A stretch of DNA of 64,000 nt from positions 558,001 to 622,000 of the forward strand of contig NZ_FSQT01000002.1 in the NCBI RefSeq assembly GCF_900143515.1. Direction: 5' to 3'. The notes beneath the pieces were generated by a model. It was not told where the DNA came from and searched no databases. It was given only the letters and a program-made list of their open reading frames with translations. Each line of letters begins with the position of its first letter. The stretch's first letter is position 1. A program made the position numbers and the translations under genes. The stretch is from Micromonospora cremea. Lineage in GTDB: Bacteria > Actinomycetota > Actinomycetes > Mycobacteriales > Micromonosporaceae. Below are positions 15,720-24,054 of the stretch, piece by piece.

Positions 15720-17165
15720 ATGCACCGACGTCGACGCGGCTCGGCGATCCTCGCCCTCGGCCTGGTTGCCAGCCTGCTCGTCCCCACCACCGTGACGGCT
15801 CCCCCGGCCGTCGCCGCCCCGTCCGGCGGCAAGAAGGTCATCGTCCAGCTCTTCGAGTGGAACTGGCCGTCGGTGGCCAGCGAGTGCCAGAGCACGCTCG
15901 GGCCGAAGGGCTACGGTTACGTCCAGGTCTCGCCCCCGCAGGAACACGTGCGAGGCAACCAGTGGTGGCTGGCGTACCAGCCGGTCAGCTACCGGATCGA
16001 GTCCCGCAAGGGCACCCGGGCCCAGTTCCAGTCGATGGTGAACACCTGCCACGCGGCCGGGGTCAAGGTGGTCGTCGACGCGGTCATCAACCACATGTCC
16101 GGGCAGGACGCCGGCGGCACCGGCTGGGCCGGGTCGTCGTACTCGCACTACGACTACCCGGGCATCTACCAGACCCAGGACTTCCACCACTGCGGCCGCA
16201 ACGGGGGCGACGACATCGCCAACTACAAGGACCGGTACGAGGTGCAGAACTGCGAGCTGGTCAACCTGTCGGACCTGAAGACCGAGTCGGACTACGTCCG
16301 TACGAAGATCGCCGCGTACCTCAACGACCTGCTCTCCCTCGGCGTGGACGGGTTCCGCCTCGACGCCAGCAAACACATGCCGGCAGCCGACATCGCCGCC
16401 ATCAAGGGCAAGCTCTCCCGCTCCGCGTACATCGTGCAGGAGGTCATCCACGGCGCCGGTGAGCCGATCCAGCCGACCGAGTACACCGGCAACGGTGACG
16501 TGCACGAGTTCCGCTACGGCAAGGACCTGGCCCGGGTGTTCCGCTCGGAGCGGTTGGCGTACCTGCGCAACTTCGGCGAGGGCTGGGGGCACCTGCCCAC
16601 CGGGCCCTCCTCGGTGTTCGTAGACAACCACGACACCCAGCGCGACGCCGGCGGGGTCCTCACCTACCGGGACCGCGGGATCTACGCCCTCGCGAACGCC
16701 TTCATGCTGGCCTGGCCGTACGGCTCGCCGACCGTCATGTCCAGCTACACCTTCAGCAACCGGGACGCCGGCCCGCCCTCGGACGGCGCCAACAAGACGT
16801 TGAACACCACCTGCTACTCGGGTTGGGAGTGCGAGCACCGCTGGCCGGTGATCGCCAACATGGTCGGCTTCCGCAACGCCACCGAGGGCGCCGGCGTGGC
16901 GAACTGGTACGACAACGGCAACAACCACATCGCGTTCAGCCGCAGCGGCAAGGGTTTCCTCACGGTCAACGACGAGGACTCCGCGGTGAACGGGCGCTCG
17001 TACTACACCGGGCTGCCCGCTGGTCGGTACTGCGACGTCGTCCACGGCACGTACGCGGGCGGCACGTGCAGCGGCCCGGTGATCACGGTGGACGGTAGCG
17101 GCTGGTTCGCCGCCAACGTGCCTGCGCACGACGCCGTGGCCATCCACGTTGGTGCGCGCGTCTGA
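15720..17165 (+). CDS. Secreted alpha-amylase (GH13)
   Basis: A 481-residue endo-amylase hydrolysing alpha-1,4-glucan outside the cell. A Sec signal peptide (RRRRGSAILALGLVASLLV, cleaved near AVAAPSGG) precedes a catalytic (beta/alpha)8 barrel. The GH13 motifs are in order: DAVINH, the nucleophile Asp in GFRLDASKH, the acid Glu in YIVQEVI, and FVDNHD. QLFEWNWPSVASEC at the mature N-terminus matches the Streptomyces-type amylases (GH13_32). An all-beta domain C ends the protein. The CBM20 starch-binding domain common in that group is absent. The ATG follows CAGGAG. It is divergent from the cytochrome-b-like gene. Confidence 0.95.
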   Translation: MHRRRRGSAILALGLVASLLVPTTVTAPPAVAAPSGGKKVIVQLFEWNWPSVASECQSTLGPKGYGYVQVSPPQEHVRGNQWWLAYQPVSYRIESRKGTRAQFQSMVNTCHAAGVKVVVDAVINHMSGQDAGGTGWAGSSYSHYDYPGIYQTQDFHHCGRNGGDDIANYKDRYEVQNCELVNLSDLKTESDYVRTKIAAYLNDLLSLGVDGFRLDASKHMPAADIAAIKGKLSRSAYIVQEVIHGAGEPIQPTEYTGNGDVHEFRYGKDLARVFRSERLAYLRNFGEGWGHLPTGPSSVFVDNHDTQRDAGGVLTYRDRGIYALANAFMLAWPYGSPTVMSSYTFSNRDAGPPSDGANKTLNTTCYSGWECEHRWPVIANMVGFRNATEGAGVANWYDNGNNHIAFSRSGKGFLTVNDEDSAVNGRSYYTGLPAGRYCDVVHGTYAGGTCSGPVITVDGSGWFAANVPAHDAVAIHVGARV

Positions 17166-17170
17166 CCATC

Positions 17171-17225
17171 GTCAGGAAGGGGCCCTTGTTATTGCTTCTT
17201 GGATAGGAAGGGCACCCTCCTAACA
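17171..17225. repeat. Double-palindrome repeat, copy 3
   Basis: GTCAGGAAGGGGCCCTTGTT, a short spacer, and TAGGAAGGGCACCCTCCTAAC. It starts six bases after the amylase stop, so it may also serve as that gene's terminator. The first palindrome is partly decayed. Confidence 0.8.
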
Positions 17226-17244
17226 GGTCGGATACAGTGGTTTC

Positions 17245-18156
17245 GTGCCGTTTGACCGAATGACCCCGTCCCGCCGTCGGGGCGCCTGGGTGGCCGCCGC
17301 CGTCGCCGTGGCCGCGCTGTTGACCGCCGCGCTGCTGGTCGGCCAGGCCCTCACCCCGCACTCGGCGACCACCGACCGCTCTCCGGTGGCGGCGTCCGAC
17401 CCGACGCCGAGCAGCGTCGAGCAGACCCCCGAGGAATCGGCGCCACCGGCCGCGCCCGCCCCGGACGGGCTGCCGGTGGTCGACTACGACCCCGCCCCCA
17501 AGGGGTTCCCCGCCGATCCGGCCACCATGGACACCACGCCGCTGACCGAGGGTGTGCACCCGACCCGGCGGATCGCCGCGTACGACGCGCCCGGCGGACG
17601 TCCGCTGGCCTTCCTCGAACCGACGCTCGCCGGTGTCGAGTTGACCGTGCCGATCGCCGAACGACGGGTCGGCTGGACGGCCGTCCTGCTCCCGTCGGCC
17701 AACCGGCGGCTCGCCTGGCTGCCGTCCGGCGGGTTCGACACCGTGGCCCTGCGCGACCAGATCGTGGTGGAGCGCAAGGTGCACCGGCTCACCTGGTACC
17801 GGGCCGGCAAGGCGGTGCGCTCCTGGCAGACCAGCCTCGGCCAGGCGGGGCAGGAGACCCCGCTCGGGCGGACCTTCATCCTGGGCCGCACCCCGCCACC
17901 ACAGGACGTCTACGGCGGGGTGGACATCTACGCCCTCGGCTCGGTGCCCGACGACCCGGAGTCGGTGCCGACCGGGCTGCGCGGGGCGCACATCGGGCTG
18001 CACAGCTGGTACCACGACGGCGAGCTGGGCAAGAACACCACCAACGGCTGCATCCGGGTGACCCGCAGCGGCCAGCGCGAACTGCTCGCCGAGGTCCGCC
18101 CCGGCAGCAGCCTGGTGGTCGTCGACCAGCTCCCCACCCCGCCGCCGACGGCCTGA
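17245..18156 (+). CDS. Exported L,D-transpeptidase (YkuD domain)
   Basis: A 303-residue cell-wall enzyme that would make 3-3 peptide cross-links or attach proteins to peptidoglycan. It has a single N-terminal signal anchor (AWVAAAVAVAALLTAALLVG), then a Pro/Ser-rich linker to about residue 75. A central region is followed by the YkuD catalytic domain at the C-terminus. The catalytic motif is readable as GLHSWYHDG followed by NTTNGCIRV, with the active cysteine in NGC. The start is GTG with TACAGT seven bases upstream and no Shine-Dalgarno, so the mRNA is probably leaderless. It sits between the amylase and a convergent two-component regulator gene. Confidence 0.9.
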   Translation: MPFDRMTPSRRRGAWVAAAVAVAALLTAALLVGQALTPHSATTDRSPVAASDPTPSSVEQTPEESAPPAAPAPDGLPVVDYDPAPKGFPADPATMDTTPLTEGVHPTRRIAAYDAPGGRPLAFLEPTLAGVELTVPIAERRVGWTAVLLPSANRRLAWLPSGGFDTVALRDQIVVERKVHRLTWYRAGKAVRSWQTSLGQAGQETPLGRTFILGRTPPPQDVYGGVDIYALGSVPDDPESVPTGLRGAHIGLHSWYHDGELGKNTTNGCIRVTRSGQRELLAEVRPGSSLVVVDQLPTPPPTA

Positions 18157-18166
18157 GCGACGCCGC

Positions 18167-18820
18167 TCACTCGCCGAGCAGCCAGCCGTTCTGCTCGGCG
18201 ATGCTTACCGCCTCGGCCCGGTTGCGGGCGCCGGTCTTGCCGATCGCCGCCGAGAAGTGGTTGCGTACCGTCCCCTCGGACAGGTGCAACTCCCTCGCCA
18301 CGTCGGCGACCGTGCCACCGCCCCGGGCCGCCCGGAGCACCCCGGTCTCCCGCTCGGTCAGCGGGCTGGCCCCGGTGGCCAGGGTCTCCGCAGCCAACGT
18401 CGGGTCGACCACCCGCAGGCCGGCGTGCACCCGGCGGACCGCCTCGGCGAGCTGCCGGGCCGGCGTGTCCTTGACCACGAAGCCGTTCGCACCGGCCTCC
18501 ATCGCCCGGCGCAGGTAGCCGGGCCGACCGAAGGTGGTCACCACCAGCACCCGGCAGGCCGGTAGCGCGGCCCGCAGCGCGGCAGCGGCGGCGATCCCGT
18601 CCAGACCGGGCATCTCCACGTCCAACAGGGCCACGTCGGGGGCGGTGCGGCGGGCCTCCGGCACCACCTCGTCGCCCCGGCCGACCTCGGCCACCACAGT
18701 CAGATCCGGCTCCAGCGAGAGCAGCGCGGCCAGCGCGCCCCGTACCAACGCCTGATCGTCGGCGAGCAGCAGCCGGATCGGCGCACCCGGCCCGGGCGCG
18801 CCACCGGTGGGGCCGCTCAC
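18167..18820 (-). CDS. NarL/LuxR-family response regulator
   Basis: A 217-residue two-component regulator. The receiver domain has LLLADDQALVRG, the phosphoacceptor Asp in DVALLDVEMPGLDG (near residue 66) and the Thr/Lys switch residues (VVTTFGR, VVKDTPAR). A LuxR helix-turn-helix ends the protein (LTERETGVLRAA, then ARELHLSEGTVRNH). The GTG start overlaps the histidine kinase stop by four bases, so kinase and regulator are translated together. With the ABC transporter genes upstream it forms a typical exporter-sensor operon, and the likely target is that operon's own promoter. Confidence 0.93.
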   Translation of the reverse strand: MSGPTGGAPGPGAPIRLLLADDQALVRGALAALLSLEPDLTVVAEVGRGDEVVPEARRTAPDVALLDVEMPGLDGIAAAAALRAALPACRVLVVTTFGRPGYLRRAMEAGANGFVVKDTPARQLAEAVRRVHAGLRVVDPTLAAETLATGASPLTERETGVLRAARGGGTVADVARELHLSEGTVRNHFSAAIGKTGARNRAEAVSIAEQNGWLLGE

Positions 18821-19947
18821 CGGGCCTCCGCCGGCGCGTGCACCCGCAGCATAAAGCCGGTTCCGTCCGAACGGCGACCCACGGACACCACAGCGTCCAG
18901 CCCTCGCGCCCGCTCCCGCAGGCCGACCAGGCCGTGCCCGCTGACGTCGGCAGTGGACAGACCCCGGCCGTCGTCGCTCACCTCGACACGATCCGGGTGC
19001 ACCCGGATCGTGCAGCACCGCGCCCCGCTGTGCCGGACCACGTTGGTCACCCCTTCCCGAACCGCCCAACCGAACAACCGGTCCCACTCGTTCGGCAGCG
19101 CCGGCACCTCGCCCGGCAGCTCCGCCGCGATGCCCGCCGCGGCCAGCGCGGTACGGGCGCCGGCCAGCTCCCCGGCGAGGGTCACCTCGCGGTACGCCCC
19201 GACCGTCTGCCGCACATCCGCCAGCGCCGCCCGGGCCAGCCCCTCCACCTCGGCGATCTCGGCGGCGGCCCGGTCCCGGTCCACCTCGAGCAGCCGGCCG
19301 GCCAACTCCGCTTTGATCGCCACCACCGTCAGCGAGTGCCCGAGGATGTCGTGCAGGTCGCGGGCGGTGCGGACCCGCTCCTCGGCGACCGCGAGCCGGC
19401 GGATCTCCTGCTGGGCAGCCTGGAGCTCACTGTTGCGCTGGGCCAGCCGGGACACCCCGAACATGGCGAACGAGGCGAGCAGCACCGCGAAGACGATGGT
19501 GTTCTCCGCCTCCCACCCCGGCACCAGCCTGGACGCCAGCACCGGGGCCAGCGCGCAGAGCACCACGGCCAGCAACGCCTCCCGGGACGGCAGCAGGAAC
19601 ACCGCCGCGGCGGCCACGTAGACCAGGGTGGCCAGCCAGTCGCCGCCGGTGCCCGGGATGCTGGCCAGGCCCACCGCGAGCAGCAGCAGCAGCCCCACCC
19701 GCGCCCGACGCGCCGGGATCGGCAGGAGCGACTGGCGCAGCTGGCGGGCCCACTGGAACAGCAGCACGTAGCCGACGCCGAAGACGAGCAGCGCGGCCAC
19801 GCCGAGGACCTGCCGCCAGGGCTGGGGCTGGTGCAGCGCGGTGGAGAGCGGCACGTTGAGGAAGAACAGCCACACTGCGGCGAGCAGCCAGCCGGTGAAC
19901 CGCCAGTGGCGGCTCGCCGGCCGGGGCTGCCCCGTCGAGAGATCCAT
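18817..19947 (-). CDS. Sensor histidine kinase (NarL/DesK type)
   Basis: A 376-residue membrane sensor with about five to six N-terminal helices (residues 15-165) and almost no extracytoplasmic loop, so it probably senses within or at the membrane. The dimerisation/phosphoacceptor helix reads ARDLHDILGHSLTVVAIKAEL with the His in DLHD. The HATPase_c domain follows with VREGVTNVVRHSGA (N box) and VEVSDDGRGL (G1 box). This HisKA_3 class pairs with NarL-type regulators, and its regulator gene follows immediately. The ATG at 19947 is chosen, with a GTG three codons earlier also possible. The ABC permease gene lies 26 bases upstream. Confidence 0.92.
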   Translation of the reverse strand: MDLSTGQPRPASRHWRFTGWLLAAVWLFFLNVPLSTALHQPQPWRQVLGVAALLVFGVGYVLLFQWARQLRQSLLPIPARRARVGLLLLLAVGLASIPGTGGDWLATLVYVAAAAVFLLPSREALLAVVLCALAPVLASRLVPGWEAENTIVFAVLLASFAMFGVSRLAQRNSELQAAQQEIRRLAVAEERVRTARDLHDILGHSLTVVAIKAELAGRLLEVDRDRAAAEIAEVEGLARAALADVRQTVGAYREVTLAGELAGARTALAAAGIAAELPGEVPALPNEWDRLFGWAVREGVTNVVRHSGARCCTIRVHPDRVEVSDDGRGLSTADVSGHGLVGLRERARGLDAVVSVGRRSDGTGFMLRVHAPAEAR

Positions 19948-19973
19948 TGGGTCCACGCTAGCGGTCGGAGCGA

Positions 19974-20789
19974 TCAGACCCGAGCGGTGTCCCGGCGGAA
20001 CAGCCGGGCCGCGCCGACACCGAAGACCAGGGCCCAGCAGGCGATGTTGGCCACCGCGGCCATGCTCACCCCTTCGCCGGTCAGCGGGGCGCGGGACAGC
20101 TCGCCCACGCCGTACACCGGGGTGAACCGGGCGACCTGCTGGAGCACGTCCGGCAGCACCTCGAGCGGGACGAAGAGCCCGCCGAACATGGCCAGCACGG
20201 CCAGGATCGGGCCGATGAACTGCATGACGTTCTCGGCCGGCACCAGATAGCCCATGAAGAGGCCGAACGCGGCGAAGACCAGCGAGCCGAGCCAGGCGGC
20301 GAGCCCGGCCAGCAGCCAGACGTACACCGGGATGCGGACGCCGGCGGCCGCGCCCACCAGGAACTCGACGACGACCGCGAGCAGGCCGAGGCTCATCGCG
20401 GTGGTCAGCTTAGTGGCCACGTACGCGGTCGGGCGCAGCGGAGTGAGCCGCAGCTGCCGGCTCCAGCCCAGCGCCCGCTCGGTGGCCACCGCGCCGCCGG
20501 CGCTGGTGGTCGCCACCATGGCCGCGTAGACGGCCAAGCTGATCATGACGTACGCCGTCACCGGGCGGCCGTTGTCCAGCGTCTGCCCGCCCTGCGGCAG
20601 GCCGAAGATGAGGAAGAAGACGCCCGGCATGATCAGCGTGAACGCGAGCGTCCGGCGGTTGCGCAGCACCCTGCGCAGCTCGATGCGCAGGACGGCCGGG
20701 GCGAAACCGCCCAGGGCGGGCAGCCGGCGGTCCGGTTCGTCGGTCCGGTCGGTACGGGTGGCGGCGGGGGTGGCCGGCAGGGTGGTCAT
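19974..20789 (-). CDS. ABC-2 type transporter permease
   Basis: A 271-residue integral membrane protein with six helices in the ABC-2 exporter arrangement: a cytoplasmic N-terminal arm (RIELRRVLRNRRTLAFTLIMPGVFF) and a conserved FMGYLVPAENVMQF-like region before the last helices. It would form the channel for drug, lipid or peptide export with the ATPase encoded one base upstream. The genes for the sensor kinase and response regulator follow at once. That architecture is common for antibiotic-stress or lipid-sensing exporters. The substrate cannot be read from sequence. Confidence 0.92.
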   Translation of the reverse strand: MTTLPATPAATRTDRTDEPDRRLPALGGFAPAVLRIELRRVLRNRRTLAFTLIMPGVFFLIFGLPQGGQTLDNGRPVTAYVMISLAVYAAMVATTSAGGAVATERALGWSRQLRLTPLRPTAYVATKLTTAMSLGLLAVVVEFLVGAAAGVRIPVYVWLLAGLAAWLGSLVFAAFGLFMGYLVPAENVMQFIGPILAVLAMFGGLFVPLEVLPDVLQQVARFTPVYGVGELSRAPLTGEGVSMAAVANIACWALVFGVGAARLFRRDTARV

Positions 20790-20790
20790 C

Positions 20791-21690
20791 TCAGGCTCCG
20801 GTGTGCTCGGTGGTCAGGGCGAGGAAGGCGTCCTCGAGGTTGCGGGAGGTGATCTCCACGTCCCGGGCCGCGGTCCGGGTGAGCAGGTGTCGGGCGATCG
20901 CGTCCGAGTCGCCGGTGCGCACCAGCACGCTGTCGCCGCGTACCTCGACGGCGTCCACGCCGGGCAGCGCGGCGAGGGCGGCCTGGTCGGCGCACGGCAG
21001 GGTGGCGCGGACGGTACGGCCGGCGGCCAGGTTCTTGATCTCCGCGGTGGTGCCGTCGGCGACGACGCGCCCCTGCCGGACCAGCACGATCCGGTCGGCG
21101 TACGCGTCCGCCTCATCCAGGTAGTGGGTGGCGAAGATGACCGTCCGCCCGGCGCGCGCGTCCCGGCGCAGGGCCTGCCAGAAGTCCCGCCGACCCTCGA
21201 CGTCCATGCCGGTGGTCGGCTCATCGAGCACCATCAGATCCGGGTCGGGCAGCAGTGCGAGCGCGAAGCGCAGCCGCTGCTGCTGGCCGCCGGAGCAGCG
21301 CCCGACCACCCGGTCGGCGATGTCGGCGATGCCGGCCCGCTCCAGCACCTCGGCCGCCGGTCGGGTGTGCCGGTAGAAGTGCGCGCTCATCTGGACGGTC
21401 TCGCCGACGGTGAGGTCCTTGAGCAGCCCGCCGGTCTGGAGCACGGCGGCGACCCGGCCCCGGGCCACCGCGTCGTCCGGGGTGCTGCCGAGGATCCGGA
21501 CCGTGCCCGCGTCCGGCCGGGCCAGCCCGAGCAGCATGTCGATGGTGGTGGTCTTGCCCGCGCCGTTGGGGCCGAGGAACGCCACCACCTCGCCAGGCTG
21601 CACCCGCAGGCTCAGCCCGTCGACCGCGGTGACGGCGCCGAAGGTCTTGGTGAGGCCGTTGAGTTCGACGGCCGGGTGCGTACTGGTCAT
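20791..21690 (-). CDS. ABC transporter ATP-binding protein (exporter type)
   Basis: A 299-residue ATPase. Walker A is FLGPNGAGKTTT, the Q loop VLQTGGLL, the signature CSGGQQQRLRF (near residue 140), Walker B DLMVLDEPTTGMD and the H loop IFATHYLDEADA. A C-terminal extension of about 80 residues is typical of DrrA/CcmA-like export ATPases. It energises the adjacent ABC-2 permease. Two in-frame ATGs (21699, 21690) are possible. 21690 has GGAG ten bases upstream. The gene heads a four-gene minus-strand operon and is divergent from the alpha/beta hydrolase gene. Confidence 0.93.
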   Translation of the reverse strand: MTSTHPAVELNGLTKTFGAVTAVDGLSLRVQPGEVVAFLGPNGAGKTTTIDMLLGLARPDAGTVRILGSTPDDAVARGRVAAVLQTGGLLKDLTVGETVQMSAHFYRHTRPAAEVLERAGIADIADRVVGRCSGGQQQRLRFALALLPDPDLMVLDEPTTGMDVEGRRDFWQALRRDARAGRTVIFATHYLDEADAYADRIVLVRQGRVVADGTTAEIKNLAAGRTVRATLPCADQAALAALPGVDAVEVRGDSVLVRTGDSDAIARHLLTRTAARDVEITSRNLEDAFLALTTEHTGA

Positions 21691-21867
21691 GTCAGTCATG
21701 CTCCGGCGACGCGGGGGCCGGTACCCGGAGCGGCCGTCACGTTCCGCCCGTGACATTTGTCAGGGGCCGCCCCGGCGCGGGTGAGCAGCCCGGGCCTGAC
21801 AGCGGAGGAATTCCGCGCACGGCAGCGGGTAACCGCCGGGCCGGACGCCGCGACAAGGGGGAACGCG

Positions 21868-22722
21868 ATGGGTGCCACGCCGCAGGGTCAGGTCGACACG
21901 GTCGTGCTGGTCCACGGGCTCTGGATGACATCGCGCAGCTGGGAGGGGTGGGCGCAGCGGTTCGCCGCCCGGGGTCTGCGGGTGCTCACGCCCTCCTGGC
22001 CCGGGATGGACCGGGACGTCGAGCGTCTGCGCGACGACCCCGCCCCGATCGCCGAGCAGAGCATCGCCGGGATCGTCAAGCACTACGACGGACTCATCCG
22101 GACCCTACCCAGTCCGCCGATCATCATGGGGCACTCGTTCGGTGGGCTGATCACCCAGCTCCTGGTCGACCGGGGCCTCGGGGCGGCGGCGGTGGGAGTG
22201 CACCCCGCGCCGGTGAAGGGGGTGCTCAAGCTGCCGCTGAGCACGTTGCGCTCCGCCTTCTCGATCCTGCGCAGCCCCGCCAACCGGCACCGGGCTGTCC
22301 CGTTCACCCCCGAGGACTTCCACTACGCCTTCGGCAACACGATGAGCCGGGAAGACTCCGACCGGGCCTGGCAGCGGTACGCCGTTCCGGGCGCCGGGCG
22401 GGTGCTCTTCGAGGGCTCGTTCGCCAACCTGGACCCGCGCTCACCCGCCCGCGTCGACACCGGACGTGACAATCGGGCGCCGCTGCTGCTGATAGCTGGC
22501 GAGGTCGACCACGTGGTGCCACCGACGGTTGTCAAATCGAACGCCGCGCTCTACCAGAAGTCCCGGGCGCTCACCGCGTACCAGGAGTTCCCCGGCCGGT
22601 CGCACTTCACCGTCGGGCAGGACGGCTGGGAGGAGATCGCCGACTACGCGCTGGACTGGGCGCTGCGCGCGGCGGCACTGCCCCGGGAGGCGACCATCGC
22701 CAGCGAGAGTCCGCGCCGCTGA
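21868..22722 (+). CDS. Alpha/beta-fold hydrolase
   Basis: A 284-residue soluble hydrolase. VVLVHGLWMTSRSWEGW gives the oxyanion loop, the nucleophile Ser lies in MGHSFGG (near residue 93), the acid in AGEVDHVVP and the His in PGRSHFTVG near residue 250. The family covers esterases, lipases and lactonases, and the substrate is not evident. The ATG at 21868 follows AAGGGGGAA and gives the usual family N-terminus. An earlier frame back to 21757 lacks a ribosome binding site. No operon partner is evident, and the M50 gene follows after 63 bases. Confidence 0.87.
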   Translation: MGATPQGQVDTVVLVHGLWMTSRSWEGWAQRFAARGLRVLTPSWPGMDRDVERLRDDPAPIAEQSIAGIVKHYDGLIRTLPSPPIIMGHSFGGLITQLLVDRGLGAAAVGVHPAPVKGVLKLPLSTLRSAFSILRSPANRHRAVPFTPEDFHYAFGNTMSREDSDRAWQRYAVPGAGRVLFEGSFANLDPRSPARVDTGRDNRAPLLLIAGEVDHVVPPTVVKSNAALYQKSRALTAYQEFPGRSHFTVGQDGWEEIADYALDWALRAAALPREATIASESPRR

Positions 22723-22785
22723 GCTTGCGCCGTGCCGGCGCGCTGTCGGGCGCATGGGCGGGCCGAGCGCGGGTAACGGGCAGGG

Positions 22786-23952
22786 ATGAGGGCGAGCTTC
22801 CGGCTTGGCCGGATCGCGGGTGTACCGGTCGGCGTCAACTGGAGTGTTCTGGTCATCTTCGCGCTGATCGCCTGGGGGCTGGCGGCCAACCAGTTCCCCC
22901 GGTCCTACCCCGACCGCGCCCCGCTGGCGTACACCCTGGCCGGGCTGGCCGCGGCGGTGGTCTTCTTCGTCGGCCTGCTCGCCCACGAGGTGTCCCACGC
23001 GATCGTCGCCAAACGCAACGGGCTGGAGGTCGGGGGCATCACCCTCTGGCTGTTCGGCGGGGTGGCCGAGCTGAGGGGCGAGCCCCGCGACCCGGGCGCG
23101 GAGCTGCGGATCTCCGGGATCGGCCCGCTGGTCAGCCTGCTGCTCGGGGCCTTCTTCGGCGTCATCGCCGCGCTGCTCGCGCTGGCCGGGCAGGGTGGCC
23201 TGCTGCTCGGGGTGATGGCCTGGCTGGCCGGCATCAACGTGCTGCTGGCCATCTTCAACGTCCTGCCGGCCGCGCCGCTGGACGGCGGGCGGCTGCTGCG
23301 CGCGGCCGTGTGGAAGGCGACCGGCGACCGCGCCCGGGCGTCGGTGGTCGCCGCCCGGGCCGGCTGGGTGCTCGGCGCGCTGCTGATCGGTCTCGGGCTG
23401 TGGCAGTTCCTGTCCGGGGTGGGATTCGGCGGGCTCTGGCTGGCGCTGATCGGCTGGTTCCTGATCGGGGCCGCCGGAATGGAGGAGCGGCAGGCCCGCA
23501 CCGGCAGCGCGTTGCGCGGGATCCGGGTCGGCGAGGTGATGACCCCGCAGCCGCAGACCGCCTCGGCGGAGATGACCGTCGCCGACTTCGTCGACCACTA
23601 CCTGTTCGCGTACCGGCATTCGGCGCTGCCACTCACCGAGGACGGCCGGCCGACCGGCCTGGTCACCCTGGACCGGGTACGGGGCGTACCGGCCGACCGG
23701 CGGCCGTCGACCACGCTGGCCGAGGTGGCCTGCCGGGCCGACGAACTGGTCCTCGCCCAACCCGGCGAGGAACTCAACGACCTGCTCCCCCGGCTCAGTG
23801 AGTGCGCCGACGGCCGGGCCCTGGTGGTGACCGACGGCCGGCTGGTCGGCATCGTCTCACCCAGCGACATCAGCCGCGCCGTCCAACGGGGCACCCTCCG
23901 CACCGCCCCACCCACCCAACCCACCCAACCCACCCCCGCCCCACCCCGGTGA
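22786..23952 (+). CDS. Site-2-type M50 metalloprotease with CBS domains
   Basis: A 388-residue intramembrane zinc protease. Six hydrophobic segments include the HExxH site HEVSH (residues 67-71) and the third-ligand motif NVLPAAPLDGGRLL (Asp166). Two CBS domains follow from about residue 245 (VGEVMTPQPQTASAEMTVADF, then VSPSDISRAV), probably sensing a nucleotide. The tail ends in a PTQPTQPTPAP microrepeat. Rip3-like proteins of actinomycetes share this order. It could cleave anti-sigma factors or clear membrane peptides, but no target is encoded nearby. A perfect 18-bp-arm hairpin follows 24 bases after the stop. Confidence 0.92.
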   Translation: MRASFRLGRIAGVPVGVNWSVLVIFALIAWGLAANQFPRSYPDRAPLAYTLAGLAAAVVFFVGLLAHEVSHAIVAKRNGLEVGGITLWLFGGVAELRGEPRDPGAELRISGIGPLVSLLLGAFFGVIAALLALAGQGGLLLGVMAWLAGINVLLAIFNVLPAAPLDGGRLLRAAVWKATGDRARASVVAARAGWVLGALLIGLGLWQFLSGVGFGGLWLALIGWFLIGAAGMEERQARTGSALRGIRVGEVMTPQPQTASAEMTVADFVDHYLFAYRHSALPLTEDGRPTGLVTLDRVRGVPADRRPSTTLAEVACRADELVLAQPGEELNDLLPRLSECADGRALVVTDGRLVGIVSPSDISRAVQRGTLRTAPPTQPTQPTPAPPR

Positions 23953-23975
23953 TCAACCCCGCGTCGTACTGCGGT

Positions 23976-24030
23976 GATCATGAAGTTAGCGGCGCGACAC
24001 GCCGACAGCAGTGCCGCTAACTTCATGATC
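23976..24030. repeat. Palindromic repeat GATCATGAAGTTAGCGGC, copy 1
   Basis: The arms GATCATGAAGTTAGCGGC (23976-23993) and its exact complement (24013-24030) enclose a 19-base loop containing CGACACGCCGACA. A second copy in the same orientation lies at 25114-25180. It can also form an RNA hairpin and so may terminate the M50 protease transcript. Confidence 0.9.
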
Positions 24031-24054
24031 GACCCTGCAAGGGGCGTGGGTGGG

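Noticed and set aside
18167..21690. Lantibiotic or other biosynthetic cluster around the ABC exporter and two-component system
   Set aside because: No precursor peptide, modification enzyme or synthase is present nearby. The four genes alone match common exporter-sensor operons.
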